From Thiothrix fructosivorans (GTDB lineage Bacteria; Pseudomonadota; Gammaproteobacteria; Thiotrichales; Thiotrichaceae): a stretch of DNA of 64,000 nt. Shown piece after piece: positions 8,604 to 18,179 of the stretch. The position numbers were made by a program, and so were the translations under genes. The stretch covers positions 1,612,001-1,676,000 of the forward strand of contig NZ_JAFMPM010000006.1 in NCBI RefSeq assembly GCF_017349355.1. Direction: 5' to 3'. Below the pieces are notes generated by a model. The model was not told where the DNA came from. It worked only from the letters and a program-made list of their open reading frames with translations, and searched no databases. How positions within the stretch are numbered: the first letter of the stretch is position 1; the number at the start of each line of letters is the position of its first letter.

Positions 8604-10391
8604 ATGATCCAATTTCCCTACGGTATCAGTGATTTCCAGCGCATTCGCTCCCAAGGTATGTTGTACTTTGACCGCACTGCCCACATCCCCGCGATAGAAG
8701 CCGCAGGCGATCAGTTGGTGTTCCTGCGCCCGCGTCGGTTTGGGAAATCCCTGCTGTTGTCAACGCTGGCGAATTACTACGACCGCCACACGGCAGATGA
8801 CTTTCCTGCGCTATTTGGCGATCTTGCCATTGGCAAAAATCCTACCGCCGAACACAACCAGTACCTGATCTTGCGTTGGGATTTTTCCAAAGTGTCGGGG
8901 CAGGGTGATATTGAACAGATTAAGCGCAATCTGTTTGAGCATATCAACGTGGCGATTGAGGAGTTCGTGGAAAAGTACCGCCATACCCTGACCTCTGCGG
9001 TAACGATTTTGCCTCACAATGCGATTGCTTCATTTGAATCCTTGGCGGGCGTAGTCAAAAACAGCGGGCATACCGTCTACCTGCTGATTGACGAATACGA
9101 CAATTTCGCCAATGAAATCCTCACCAGTGACCCGCGTGATCGAGTACGTTACCACGACTTGCTGGAAGGCGAGGGCGTGTTGAAAACCTTGTTCAAAGTG
9201 ATCAAGGCGAGTGCGTCCGAGGGCAAAATTTCGCGGGTATTCATCACGGGTGTTTCCCCCGTGGTATTGAGCGACATGACCAGTGGCTACAATGTTGCCA
9301 CCAGCATTTATCTGGATGAACGTTTCAATGCCTTGTGTGGGGTGACGCAAGACGAACTGACGTTGTTATTGCAGCAAATTCTGCAAGCCCATCAGCAGGA
9401 TAGCAGTAAAATTACGAGTATTCTGGATGTGATGCGGCGATTCTATAACGGCTACCGCTTTTGCGAAGTGTTGACGTTGCCGCTGGTGTATAACCCCACC
9501 TTGAGCTTTTACTTTTTGCGCCATTACCAGCAGAACGGCGATATGCCGCGCCAAATGCTCGACGGCAATCTGGCGATGGATGCGGGGCGTATCCGTTACA
9601 TTGTCAACCTGCCAGCAGGCGCGGCAGTGATTGACCAGATTCTGGATGAAACCCGCACCACCCCCTTGCGGCAATTGGAAACCCGCTTCGGGGTAGAACA
9701 ATTGCAACGGGTGCAACACGATCCGACTTACATGCTCTCCCTGCTGTATTTTTTTGGCGTGTTAACGATAGCAGATGTGGATGGCATGGGGCGGCTGGTG
9801 CTGGCAATCCCCAATCTAGTGATCCGTGGTGTGTATGTTGAGCAACTCAAAGAACAAACCTTGCCGCGCTTTGAAGACCAGCAAACCGCACAATACTTGG
9901 CAGAAAACTTCTACCAGACGGCTGACTTGCAGCCCGTGGTCGAATTTGTCGAGAAAAAATATTTCGCCGTGTTCAGCAACCGTGATTACCGCTGGAGCAA
10001 CGAACTCACGGTGAAAACCGCCTTCATGACGCTGCTGTTCAACGATCTGTATTACATTATGGATTCGGAAGCGGTCATCCAGCGGCGTTATTCTGACCTG
10101 TTGATGATTATCCGCCCCAATATGCGGCGTTTCCCGCTGCTGAAAGACATTGTGCTGGAATTCAAATACGTGTCGCTGGCAGACGCCAAACTCACGGCGG
10201 AACAGGTGCGCAACCAATCCCGTGAAGCTTTGACAGCATTACCTGTGGTGCAGACAGCGATGCAGGCGGCGTTGACCCAGTTGCAGGATTACCGTCAGGC
10301 ACTGGAAACCAAATACCAGCAACCTGAGCGTTTGCATTGTTTGGCAGTGGTGTCGCTTGGGTTTGAGCGTGTGTTGTGGGAAGCGTGCTAA
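8604..10391 (+). CDS. AAA-ATPase-like / PD-(D/E)XK nuclease-domain protein (DUF1703 type)
   Basis: This 595-residue protein begins with the signature of the AAA-ATPase-like family ([15 protein letters not shown], then [11 protein letters not shown]). A P-loop variant [18 protein letters not shown] follows at about residue 47, and LLIDEYDNF serves as Walker B. The C-terminal 120 residues hold the PD-(D/E)XK-like module ([24 protein letters not shown]). Genomes often carry many paralogues of this family, and the function is not established; some have proposed a mobile or defence role. It stands alone on the plus strand and its 3' end overlaps the broken phosphoketolase gene by 4 bases. Confidence 0.82.
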   Translation: MIQFPYGISDFQRIRSQGMLYFDRTAHIPAIEAAGDQLVFLRPRRFGKSLLLSTLANYYDRHTADDFPALFGDLAIGKNPTAEHNQYLILRWDFSKVSGQGDIEQIKRNLFEHINVAIEEFVEKYRHTLTSAVTILPHNAIASFESLAGVVKNSGHTVYLLIDEYDNFANEILTSDPRDRVRYHDLLEGEGVLKTLFKVIKASASEGKISRVFITGVSPVVLSDMTSGYNVATSIYLDERFNALCGVTQDELTLLLQQILQAHQQDSSKITSILDVMRRFYNGYRFCEVLTLPLVYNPTLSFYFLRHYQQNGDMPRQMLDGNLAMDAGRIRYIVNLPAGAAVIDQILDETRTTPLRQLETRFGVEQLQRVQHDPTYMLSLLYFFGVLTIADVDGMGRLVLAIPNLVIRGVYVEQLKEQTLPRFEDQQTAQYLAENFYQTADLQPVVEFVEKKYFAVFSNRDYRWSNELTVKTAFMTLLFNDLYYIMDSEAVIQRRYSDLLMIIRPNMRRFPLLKDIVLEFKYVSLADAKLTAEQVRNQSREALTALPVVQTAMQAALTQLQDYRQALETKYQQPERLHCLAVVSLGFERVLWEAC

Positions 10392-12491
10392 CGCCACATC
10401 CAATCCCGAATTTCCGGCATATCTCGCCCATACTGGTTAATGTACTGCCGATGTTCTACCAGCTTGTCCTTAAGCTGCTGCTTCAGATAACTACCCTTGT
10501 CGCCTGTTTGCGGCAAGCGGTCAATGGCATCCATCACTAAATGGAAGCGGTCGAGGTCGTTCACCACCGTCATATCAAACGGCGTGCTGATCGTGCCTTC
10601 TTCCTTGTAGCCGCGCACATGGAAATTGTCGTGGTTGGTGCGCCGATAAGTCAGCCGATGGATCAGCCACGGGTAGGCATGGAACGCAAAAATCACCGGC
10701 TTATCCTTGGTGAAAATCGTGTCGAAATCGGCATCGCTCAAGCCGTGTGGATGCTCGCTCTGCGGTTGTAGTTTCATCAGATTGACAACGTTCACCACGC
10801 GAATTTTCAGGTCGGGTAAGTGTTCGCGCAGGATCGACACCGCCGCCAGCGTTTCTAGCGTCGGCACATCGCCACAGCACGCCATGACCACATCAGTTTC
10901 CGCCTCTTGGTCGTTACTTGCCCATTGCCAGATGCTAATGCCTTGGGTGCAATGCTTGACGGCGGCTTCCATCGACAGCCATTGCGGGGCAGGGTGTTTG
11001 CCCGCAATCACCACATTGACGTAGTGGCGGCTGCGCAAGCAATGATCCATCACCGACAGCAGGCAGTTGGCATCCGGCGGAAAATACACCCGTACAACTT
11101 CGGCTTTTTTGTTTACCACATGGTCAATGAAACCGGGGTCTTGGTGGGTAAAACCGTTGTGGTCTTGCCGCCACACGTGCGAAGCCAGCAGGTAATTCAG
11201 CGAGGCAATCTTGCGCCGCCAAGGTAGATGCGCGGTGACTTTAAGCCACTTGGCGTGTTGGTTGAACATCGAATCAATGATGTGGATGAAGGCTTCGTAG
11301 CAATTGAACAGCCCATGCCGCCCGGTCAGCAAATAGCCCTCCAGCCAGCCTTCGCATTGGTGTTCGCTGAGCATCGAATCCAGCACCCGCCCGCTGGGGG
11401 CGAGAAATTCGTCATTCGCTACGGTCGCCGCATCCCATTGACGCTGGGTGACTTCAAACAGGGCTTCGAGGCCGTTGGACAACGTTTCATCGGGGACGAA
11501 GATGCGAAAATTGCGTTGCTTACCGTTCAGTGTTGCCACATCGCGCAGGAAACGTCCTAGCACATGCGTATCGCCAATGCCGCGCACGCCCGGTGTGGGT
11601 ACATCCACCGCGTAATCCTGAAAATCCGGCATCCGCAAATCGCGCAGTAATATGCCGCCGTTGGCGTGAGGGTTTGCACCCATACGCCGTTCACCCGTGG
11701 GCGCAAGTTCTGCCAGTTCCGCGAGCAAACGCCCGTGTTTATCGAAAAGCTCTTCTGGTCGGTAGCTTTTGAGCCAATCCTCCAGCAATTGGAGGTGTTC
11801 GGGATGAGCGGCGGGGTTGGAAAGGGGCACTTGATGCGCTCGGAACGTGCCCTCGATTTGCACGCCATCGACGATCTTTGGCCCCGTCCAGCCTTATTGG
11901 CAACACCACCCCATCCGTGACCGGATCAAGGAACTTGTTGGAATGCCATGACGTTGCCAGCGGCCCCGTTTCTGCCTCGCCATCGCCGACCACGCACGCT
12001 ACCACCAAATCGGGATTGTCGAATACCGCGCCAAACGCATGACTGAGCGAATAGCCCAGTTCGCCGCCTTCGTGGATCGAACCGGGGCATTCCGGCGACG
12101 CATGGCTGGGAATACCGCCGGGAAACGAAAATTGCAGGAACAGCTTTTGCAACCCGGCTTCATCTTGGCTGATGTCGGGGTAGATTTCGCTGTACGTGCC
12201 TTCGAGGTAGGTATTGCTCACCACCGCAGGCCCACCGTGTCCGGGGCCGGAGATGTAGAGCATGTTGAGATCATATTGCTTGATGATGCGGTTCAGATGC
12301 ACGTAAATGAAATTCTGTCCGGGCGTTGTACCCCAATGCCCTAGCAGGGTGTGCTTCACATCCGCCAGTGTCAGCGGGCGTTTTAACAGCGGGTTGTCGA
12401 ACAGGTAAATCTGTCCAACGGAGAGGTAGTTAGTGGCACGCCAGTAAGCATCCATCCGACCTAGCAGTTCGGGGGAAAGTGTGGTGGTCAT
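10388..12491 (-). pseudogene. xfp: Phosphoketolase (xylulose-5-P/fructose-6-P), broken by an internal deletion and frameshift
   Basis: An intact enzyme is a thiamine-diphosphate protein of about 790 residues that splits xylulose-5-P or fructose-6-P to acetyl-P. The first part (12491 down to about 11895) carries the GPGHGG and GDGEAETGP cofactor motifs and runs normally to DGVVLPI. The sequence then jumps directly to [10 protein letters not shown] in another frame, and the rest (frame starting at 11863) is normal to the C-terminus (RDWMWR). Compared with the family, roughly 90 residues between these points (LHLNGYKIANPT... to ...TPK) are missing and the frame is lost. The junction is near 11894. 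The remaining text is well conserved, suggesting a recent loss. It lies 13 bases downstream of tal, in the same operon. Confidence 0.88.
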
Positions 12492-12504
12492 GGTTCAAGA
12501 TTCC

Positions 12505-13596
12505 TTATTCGGCGATACGTTGCGTAAGGATGGTTAGTAGCTTATCGAACGGCTTATTGAATTTTTCGACACCTTCGTCTTCAAGCTGTTGGGTGAGTTG
12601 GTCGAGGTCGATGCCTAGCGCGGGCAGTTGTGCCAATACTTGGTGGGCTTCTGCGATACTTTGTTCGAGCCGCGCTTGCGGTTCGCCGTGGTCGCGGTAG
12701 GCGTTCAGGGTTTCCATTGGCAGGGTGTTGACAGTATCTGCGCCGATCAATGCTTCTACGTATTTCACATCACTGAACGCTGGATTTTTGCTGCTGGTAC
12801 TTGCCCACAGCAGCCGTTGGACGTTCGCACCTTGGGCTTCCAAGACTCCAAAGTGATCACTATTAAAGATTTCTTGGTAGATTTGGTAGGCGATTTTCGC
12901 GCTGGCAATCGCTACTTGCCCGCGTAATGCTTGTGCTGTTGGGGTTTCCAGCAACGGATCTAGCAGCGCGTCAATGCGGCTGATAAAGAAGCTGGCGACG
13001 CAAGCCACTTGCTGTACGGGTTCGCCTTGCGCGAGGCGGGTTTCAATGCCTGCGATATAAGCCTCAGCGACTTGCCGATAGCGCGGTAAGCTAAACAGCA
13101 ACGTGACGTTGACGTTAATGCCTTCGCTAATGAGTTGTTGGATGGCGAGCAATCCGGCGGTAGTCGCGGGGATTTTGATGAAGACATTCGGGCGGTTCAA
13201 GGCTGTCCACAAGCGGCGTGCTTCCTGCAATGTGCCGTCGGTATTGTGCGCAAGGTGCGGGTTGACCTCCAAACTAACGTAGCCGTCTTTACCGTTGGTG
13301 CGGTCGTAAAGTGGGCGGAATGCGTCAGCGGCACTTTGTACGTCTTGTTGGCTGAGGGTTTCGTAGATGGTTTCGGCACTGTTGTCTTGCTGTGCCAGCT
13401 CGCGAATGGCTGCGTCGTAAACGTGGCTATCGGTGATTGCTTTCTCGAAAATGGCGGGATTGGAGGTGATGCCGCGCAAGTCATCGTCCTCAATCAAACG
13501 TTGCAGTTCGCTGCTGGTGATCAGGTCGCGGCGGATGTAATCCAGCCAGATGGATTGACCGAAAGTGGCTAATTGGTTTAGGGGGTTATTTTGCAT
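12505..13596 (-). CDS. tal: Transaldolase
   Basis: This 363-residue cytosolic pentose-phosphate enzyme transfers dihydroxyacetone between sugar phosphates. Visible family signatures are the N-terminal GQSIWLDYIRRDLI with GITSNPAIFEKAI, NVFIKIPATTAGL carrying the Schiff-base lysine, and NVTLLFSLPRY. The length matches the long (class with about 360-residue) transaldolases found next to phosphoketolase. It is the first gene of a minus-strand unit with xfp. The IS66 insertion ends 83 bases upstream of its ATG, so any promoter further upstream has been displaced. Confidence 0.93.
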   Translation of the reverse strand: MQNNPLNQLATFGQSIWLDYIRRDLITSSELQRLIEDDDLRGITSNPAIFEKAITDSHVYDAAIRELAQQDNSAETIYETLSQQDVQSAADAFRPLYDRTNGKDGYVSLEVNPHLAHNTDGTLQEARRLWTALNRPNVFIKIPATTAGLLAIQQLISEGINVNVTLLFSLPRYRQVAEAYIAGIETRLAQGEPVQQVACVASFFISRIDALLDPLLETPTAQALRGQVAIASAKIAYQIYQEIFNSDHFGVLEAQGANVQRLLWASTSSKNPAFSDVKYVEALIGADTVNTLPMETLNAYRDHGEPQARLEQSIAEAHQVLAQLPALGIDLDQLTQQLEDEGVEKFNKPFDKLLTILTQRIAE

Positions 13597-13671
13597 AAAG
13601 GCACTTCTTGAGCGTAATACGGTTCTATGATTTATGATAAAAGCGCATGGGGTTTTTACGCTTAATATCCG

Positions 13672-13679
13672 ATGATATT
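13672..13679. repeat. Target-site duplication of the outer IS66 copy (left half; right half at 16968-16975)
   Basis: ATGATATT occurs at 13672-13679 directly before the element's left end (GTAACTGAACAG) and again at 16968-16975 directly after its right end (TGATCAATTAC). Eight bases is the usual duplication size for the IS66 family. Confidence 0.9.
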
Positions 13680-13733
13680 GTAACTGAACAGTCCCCCCTT
13701 ACCCAAACGCACTAAATTTGCGACACTCCCCCG

Positions 13734-15254
13734 ATGACCCAACAACTGAAAGACCACAGCCTCAAACAGCTTAACAGCCAGTACCTTGCCAAGCTCACGC
13801 CGGAGGAACTGCTGCACCTGTCGACCAAGTTGTTGCATGACCTGAAAGAAGCGCGGGAACAGATCAACCAAAACTCCAACAACTCCTCCAAACCACCCAG
13901 CAGCGGTTTCCCGTGGGAAACGTCACCCAAAACGGTGGCTTTGCCCGAAACAGAAGGGGTGGGTGCAGCCAGAGGAAAGCCAACCCCGGAACCAGAAGCT
14001 GTGGCGGGCACAAAGCCAGCCCAACCAGCCAAACGCAAAGCGGGTAAACAACCCGGCGCACCGGGTTATGGTCGGGTATGGCATCCGCCCATCAATGCAG
14101 ACGAACACCATTACCCCAGCCGATGTGAAGCCTGTGGCAGGTCCCTGGATGCGGCTGTCTCCCGTATTTATACCGCCTATGACAGTGTGGACATCCAGTT
14201 TGGCACGGATGGGAACCCCGGACTGACCGTCATCACCACCCGCCACCACCTTCACGATAGCGTATGCACCTGCGGTCATGTGAGCCGCCATATCCCGCAT
14301 CGCCAAGCTCCCGACCCGTTATACCCGGAGGTTGATGTGGGCGAGTGGCGGCTGATTGGGGGCAATCTGGCGGCACTTATTGTCCACCTACGGCTGCGCT
14401 CACGCTTGTCACTGCGTGGCACACAAGAACTGTTGCGGGAGGTGTTGGGCATTCCCCTAAGTGTCGGGGTGTTGCAGCAATGTTTTGAGGAAGCAGCCGC
14501 GAGTGCTTCTCCATTGGAAGATGCCTTGGTGGAAGGGCTGTTGGCAGAAGCCACCGCTGACGGCGGGGTGCTGTATATTGATGAAACCTCTTGGAAAGAG
14601 CGTGGCGAAGCCCTGTGGCTATGGACATTCGTCACCACCCTCAGCGTTTGTTTCTACGTAGGGCAGCGCACCATTGAAATGCTCGACAACGTGATTAGCC
14701 CCCACTTTGGGGGCTGGCTGATGAGTGATGGCTATGCCGCTTACCGCCACCACCCCAAACGCTTGCGTTGCTGGGCGCACCTGATCCGCAAAGCCCGTGG
14801 GCTGGCAGAATCACTGGACAAAGACGGGCGGACGTTTGGCAACTTCACCCTCGCTTGGCTGAGGGTATTACAGGACGACATTTACGCTTGGCGGGCAGCA
14901 GGCGGCACGGTGGGGACGCAAACCGACGTGATCCGTCAACGCCATCAGGCAAAACTCCTGGAATTCAGGGCATTATGCTTGATCCATGCCGTATCTGCCC
15001 ATGACAAGACGGCGGCACTGGCGAAAGAGTTCATCAATGATTGGGATGCCATTTTCCGAATCCTTGACCACCCGTGGCTTCCCTTGACCAATAATGAGGC
15101 TGAGCGGGCGTTGCGCCATTGGGTGATCCTGCGCAAAACCAACCATGGCACAAAGAGTGCTACGGGGAGCCGTGCGTTTGCCATGCTGGCCAGCATCATC
15201 GGTACTTGCCGCAAACGTGGACAGTCTGCCTTGGCTTATCTTGCCAGTGTGTAA
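13734..15254 (+). pseudogene. IS66-family transposase, outer copy, C-terminus cut by the inner IS
   Basis: This frame is identical to the inner transposase for its first 502 or so residues, then ends in LASV-stop because the inner element begins there. The last 20 or so residues are lost. All catalytic parts remain (zinc-finger CEACGRS, LYIDETSW, MSDGYAAY, TNNEAERALR), so partial activity cannot be excluded. Its start context CCCCCGATGACCC is the same as in the inner copy. Confidence 0.85.
15243..15250. repeat. Target-site duplication of the inner IS66 copy (left half; right half at 16891-16898)
   Basis: GCCAGTGT lies directly before the inner element's left end and directly after its right end. 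It is sequence of the outer transposase gene, showing that the inner copy inserted into the outer one. Confidence 0.92.
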
Positions 15255-16890
15255 CTGAACAGTCCCCCCTTACCCAAACGCACTAAATTTGCGACACTCC
15301 CCCGATGACCCAACAACTGAAAGACCACAGCCTCAAACAGCTTAACAGCCAGTACCTTGCCAAGCTCACGCCGGAGGAACTGCTGCACCTGTCGACCAAG
15401 TTGTTGCATGACCTGAAAGAAGCGCGGGAACAGATCAACCAAAACTCCAACAACTCCTCCAAACCACCCAGCAGCGGTTTCCCGTGGGAAACGTCACCCA
15501 AAACGGTGGCTTTGCCCGAAACAGAAGGGGTGGGTGCAGCCAGAGGAAAGCCAACCCCGGAACCAGAAGCTGTGGCGGGCACAAAGCCAGCCCAACCAGC
15601 CAAACGCAAAGCGGGTAAACAACCCGGCGCACCGGGTTATGGTCGGGTATGGCATCCGCCCATCAATGCAGACGAACACCATTACCCCAGCCGATGTGAA
15701 GCCTGTGGCAGGTCCCTGGATGCGGCTGTCTCCCGTATTTATACCGCCTATGACAGTGTGGACATCCAGTTTGGCACGGATGGGAACCCCGGACTGACCG
15801 TCATCACCACCCGCCACCACCTTCACGATAGCGTATGCACCTGCGGTCATGTGAGCCGCCATATCCCGCATCGCCAAGCTCCCGACCCGTTATACCCGGA
15901 GGTTGATGTGGGCGAGTGGCGGCTGATTGGGGGCAATCTGGCGGCACTTATTGTCCACCTACGGCTGCGCTCACGCTTGTCACTGCGTGGCACACAAGAA
16001 CTGTTGCGGGAGGTGTTGGGCATTCCCCTAAGTGTCGGGGTGTTGCAGCAATGTTTTGAGGAAGCAGCCGCGAGTGCTTCTCCATTGGAAGATGCCTTGG
16101 TGGAAGGGCTGTTGGCAGAAGCCACCGCTGACGGCGGGGTGCTGTATATTGATGAAACCTCTTGGAAAGAGCGTGGCGAAGCCCTGTGGCTATGGACATT
16201 CGTCACCACCCTCAGCGTTTGTTTCTACGTAGGGCAGCGCACCATTGAAATGCTCGACAACGTGATTAGCCCCCACTTTGGGGGCTGGCTGATGAGTGAT
16301 GGCTATGCCGCTTACCGCCACCACCCCAAACGCTTGCGTTGCTGGGCGCACCTGATCCGCAAAGCCCGTGGGCTGGCAGAATCACTGGACAAAGACGGGC
16401 GGACGTTTGGCAACTTCACCCTCGCTTGGCTGAGGGTATTACAGGACGACATTTACGCTTGGCGGGCAGCAGGCGGCACGGTGGGGACGCAAACCGACGT
16501 GATCCGTCAACGCCATCAGGCAAAACTCCTGGAATTCAGGGCATTATGCTTGATCCATGCCGTATCTGCCCATGACAAGACGGCGGCACTGGCGAAAGAG
16601 TTCATCAATGATTGGGATGCCATTTTCCGAATCCTTGACCACCCGTGGCTTCCCTTGACCAATAATGAGGCTGAGCGGGCGTTGCGCCATTGGGTGATCC
16701 TGCGCAAAACCAACCATGGCACAAAGAGTGCTACGGGGAGCCGTGCGTTTGCCATGCTGGCCAGCATCATCGGTACTTGCCGCAAACGTGGACAGTCTGC
16801 CTTGGCTTATCTTGCCAGTGTTATTACCGCTGCCCGCGCTGGCTTTGCCCTGCCCGCTTTACCGCAAGGGGTGGGGATGTGATCAATTAC
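15251..16890 (+). mobile_element. Complete IS66-family element (inner copy, 1640 bp)
   Basis: The element starts GTAACTGAACAG and ends TGATCAATTAC. It has the same length as the reconstructed outer copy and no visible difference from it, which implies a very recent transposition. The insertion point is 69 bp (77 with the duplication) from the outer right end. Confidence 0.92.
15305..16882 (+). CDS. IS66-family transposase (intact)
   Basis: This 525-residue DDE transposase has an N-terminal coiled region with LTPEELLHLSTKLLHDL and a linker rich in N/S/P (QNSNNSSKPPSSGFPW), a family hallmark. An IS66 zinc-finger follows (RCEACGRSLDAAVSR...CTCGHVSRH). The catalytic core has D in LYIDETSWKERG, D in WLMSDGYAAYRH and E in LTNNEAERALRHWV. 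The C-terminus VITAARAGFALPALPQGVGM is part of the right end of the IS. It is the only complete transposase of the nested pair. Confidence 0.95.
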   Translation: MTQQLKDHSLKQLNSQYLAKLTPEELLHLSTKLLHDLKEAREQINQNSNNSSKPPSSGFPWETSPKTVALPETEGVGAARGKPTPEPEAVAGTKPAQPAKRKAGKQPGAPGYGRVWHPPINADEHHYPSRCEACGRSLDAAVSRIYTAYDSVDIQFGTDGNPGLTVITTRHHLHDSVCTCGHVSRHIPHRQAPDPLYPEVDVGEWRLIGGNLAALIVHLRLRSRLSLRGTQELLREVLGIPLSVGVLQQCFEEAAASASPLEDALVEGLLAEATADGGVLYIDETSWKERGEALWLWTFVTTLSVCFYVGQRTIEMLDNVISPHFGGWLMSDGYAAYRHHPKRLRCWAHLIRKARGLAESLDKDGRTFGNFTLAWLRVLQDDIYAWRAAGGTVGTQTDVIRQRHQAKLLEFRALCLIHAVSAHDKTAALAKEFINDWDAIFRILDHPWLPLTNNEAERALRHWVILRKTNHGTKSATGSRAFAMLASIIGTCRKRGQSALAYLASVITAARAGFALPALPQGVGM

Positions 16891-17004
16891 GCCAGTGTTA
16901 TTACCGCTGCCCGCGCTGGCTTTGCCCTGCCCGCTTTACCGCAAGGGGTGGGGATGTGATCAATTACATGATATTTAGATAAATATCAGTATTTGTCTTG
17001 TTTT

Positions 17005-17035
17005 CATTAGGCGCTAAATTTGCTTATGTTGCAAG
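17005..17035 (+). promoter_or_regulatory. Shared 31-bp regulatory element, copy A
   Basis: The element reads CATTAGGCGCTA, then AATTTGCTTATGTT, then GCAAG. It shares the invariant left arm ATTAGGCGCTA and right end GCAAG with copies at 28507-28537 and 37325-37355. In this copy the dyad core is imperfect (GCTAAA-N8-TGTTGC). It ends 85 bases upstream of the ATG at 17121. The function is inferred from recurrence upstream of three genes. Confidence 0.55.
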
Positions 17036-17120
17036 CTTCTGTCATTATTAATGCAGAATCTACTTATTTTAATAAAATAAATATTTCCGTAACATAATAA
17101 TCATTTGACGGAGAAAAACG

Positions 17121-17657
17121 ATGGACACGTCTACTAATCAACCCGCCACCTTCAAACAGGTATTGAAGGTTGATGCCGCACTGTTTGTGGGAATCACTTT
17201 TCTGGCCTTGTTAGGGGTGGGTGTTACCAATTACCGCATAGACAATGCCTACAGCTATTGGAGCTATATGCTGGTATTTCTAGCGTTGATGACGACAGCG
17301 TGGGGAAGCTGGCGTTCCAAAAAACTTGGGCTGTTGCATGGTGGTAAGCTATTGTATCAGCAAGCTATTTTGTGGGGTTCGGCGTTGGTTGCCGTGGCAG
17401 TGATTTATCGACTGCTTGAGGCGGGGCGTATCAATGTGGATACGACTGGCTTGCTAGTGTTATTGATGCTGACTTTCGCTACGTTTGTTGATGGAATGTT
17501 GGTGTCGTGGAAATTATATGTAGTGGGAGCGCTATTATTGTTGACTCTACTAATGGCTGCTTATGTTGGACAGTTTCTGTGGATCATTCTATTAGTCGCC
17601 GTGGTATTAATCGCACTGGTTTTGATTTTTGTGGTATGGAAAATACGCTCTTATTAA
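17121..17657 (+). CDS. Multi-pass membrane protein of unknown function
   Basis: I do not recognise this 178-residue protein. It has about five hydrophobic helices (residues 20-36, 46-62, 81-97, 108-125 and a long double stretch 130-175) and a short basic motif WRSKKLG on the loop after TM2. The ribosome site GACGGAG is 9 bases before the ATG. It begins just right of the IS66 element and is preceded by one copy of the 31-bp shared element, so it may belong to the same stress or envelope regulon as the 28.4 kb cluster. It is followed by the host-attachment-like gene. Confidence 0.7.
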   Translation: MDTSTNQPATFKQVLKVDAALFVGITFLALLGVGVTNYRIDNAYSYWSYMLVFLALMTTAWGSWRSKKLGLLHGGKLLYQQAILWGSALVAVAVIYRLLEAGRINVDTTGLLVLLMLTFATFVDGMLVSWKLYVVGALLLLTLLMAAYVGQFLWIILLVAVVLIALVLIFVVWKIRSY

Positions 17658-17663
17658 AATGAA

Positions 17664-17681
17664 CTATACTATAAGGTATAG
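17664..17681 (+). promoter_or_regulatory. Dyad upstream of the host-attachment-like gene
   Basis: CTATAC-N6-GTATAG forms a perfect 6-bp dyad 36 bases upstream of the ATG at 17718. It could be an operator, or contain a -10-like TATACT. No partner protein is implied. Confidence 0.3.
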
Positions 17682-17717
17682 GATTCGTCATATTTAACAA
17701 CAGAAGGAGTTAATGTC

Positions 17718-18158
17718 ATGACAATTTGGATTGTTGTTGCGAATGCGACACTGGCACGTTTTTTTAGTGCAGCACCATTAAATGCAAATGCTGCGCTTAT
17801 TGAGTTGGAAGATAAGGTGCATCCCAGTTCCCGTTTACATGGGCGTGATTTGGAAACTGACCCACCGTCGCGTGTCTTTGATTCGCAGGGGCATGGTCGC
17901 CATGCGGTAGAGCCATCCACCGATATAAAAGAGCAGCAAGCCGAAGCGTTTGCGCTTGAATTGAGCAACTATCTGGAAGAAATGCGTAGTGCCAACCGTT
18001 ATGACAAGCTGTACCTCATCGCTTCACCGCATTTCCTGGGTTTATTGCGTGGGCATTTCAGGCAAGGGGTGACGGATTTGCTGGCTGAAACCGTGGATAA
18101 AGACCTGACTCGCCATTCGGTGGAAGAAATCCGCGCCCATCTGCCTGATTTTATGTAA
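17718..18158 (+). CDS. Host-attachment-like protein (baeRF/Host_attach family)
   Basis: This 146-residue cytosolic protein matches the family named from an Agrobacterium attachment gene. It starts with WIVVANATLARFF and has the LHGRDLETDPPSRVFDSQG motif typical of the family's Asp/Arg/Ser signature. The C-terminal YDKLYLIASPHFLGLLRGHF...DLTRHSVEEIRAHLP is characteristic of release-factor-like (eRF1 domain 2) folds. AGAAGGAG precedes the ATG. The biochemical role is unknown; a ribosome or stress link has been suggested for relatives. It is co-oriented with cbpA-cbpM 21 bases downstream, so it may be co-transcribed with them. Confidence 0.85.
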   Translation: MTIWIVVANATLARFFSAAPLNANAALIELEDKVHPSSRLHGRDLETDPPSRVFDSQGHGRHAVEPSTDIKEQQAEAFALELSNYLEEMRSANRYDKLYLIASPHFLGLLRGHFRQGVTDLLAETVDKDLTRHSVEEIRAHLPDFM

Positions 18159-18179
18159 TGAAATGCAGGGGGGAATACG

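Larger units (their letters stand above)
13680..16967 (+). mobile_element. IS66-family element (outer copy) interrupted by an identical copy
   Basis: The outer element runs 13680-15250 and resumes at 16899-16967, giving 1640 bp once the inner copy and its duplication are removed. The ends form an imperfect inverted repeat (GTAACTGAACAGTCCCC against GTAATTGATCACATCCCC). It carries a single transposase gene, without the tnpA/tnpB accessory genes of classical IS66, as in the ISBst12-like group. It separates tal from the 17.1 kb gene. Confidence 0.9.

Noticed and set aside
13700-13720. CGCACTAAATTTGCG in the IS66 left end resembles part of the 31-bp element
   Set aside because: It lacks the ATTAGGCGC arm and the GCAAG end, and belongs to the IS terminus.
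16814-16967. A perfect 77-bp tandem repeat at the end of the IS region
   Set aside because: It is the right end of the inner IS66 copy followed by the target duplication and the right end of the outer copy, not a separate repeat.
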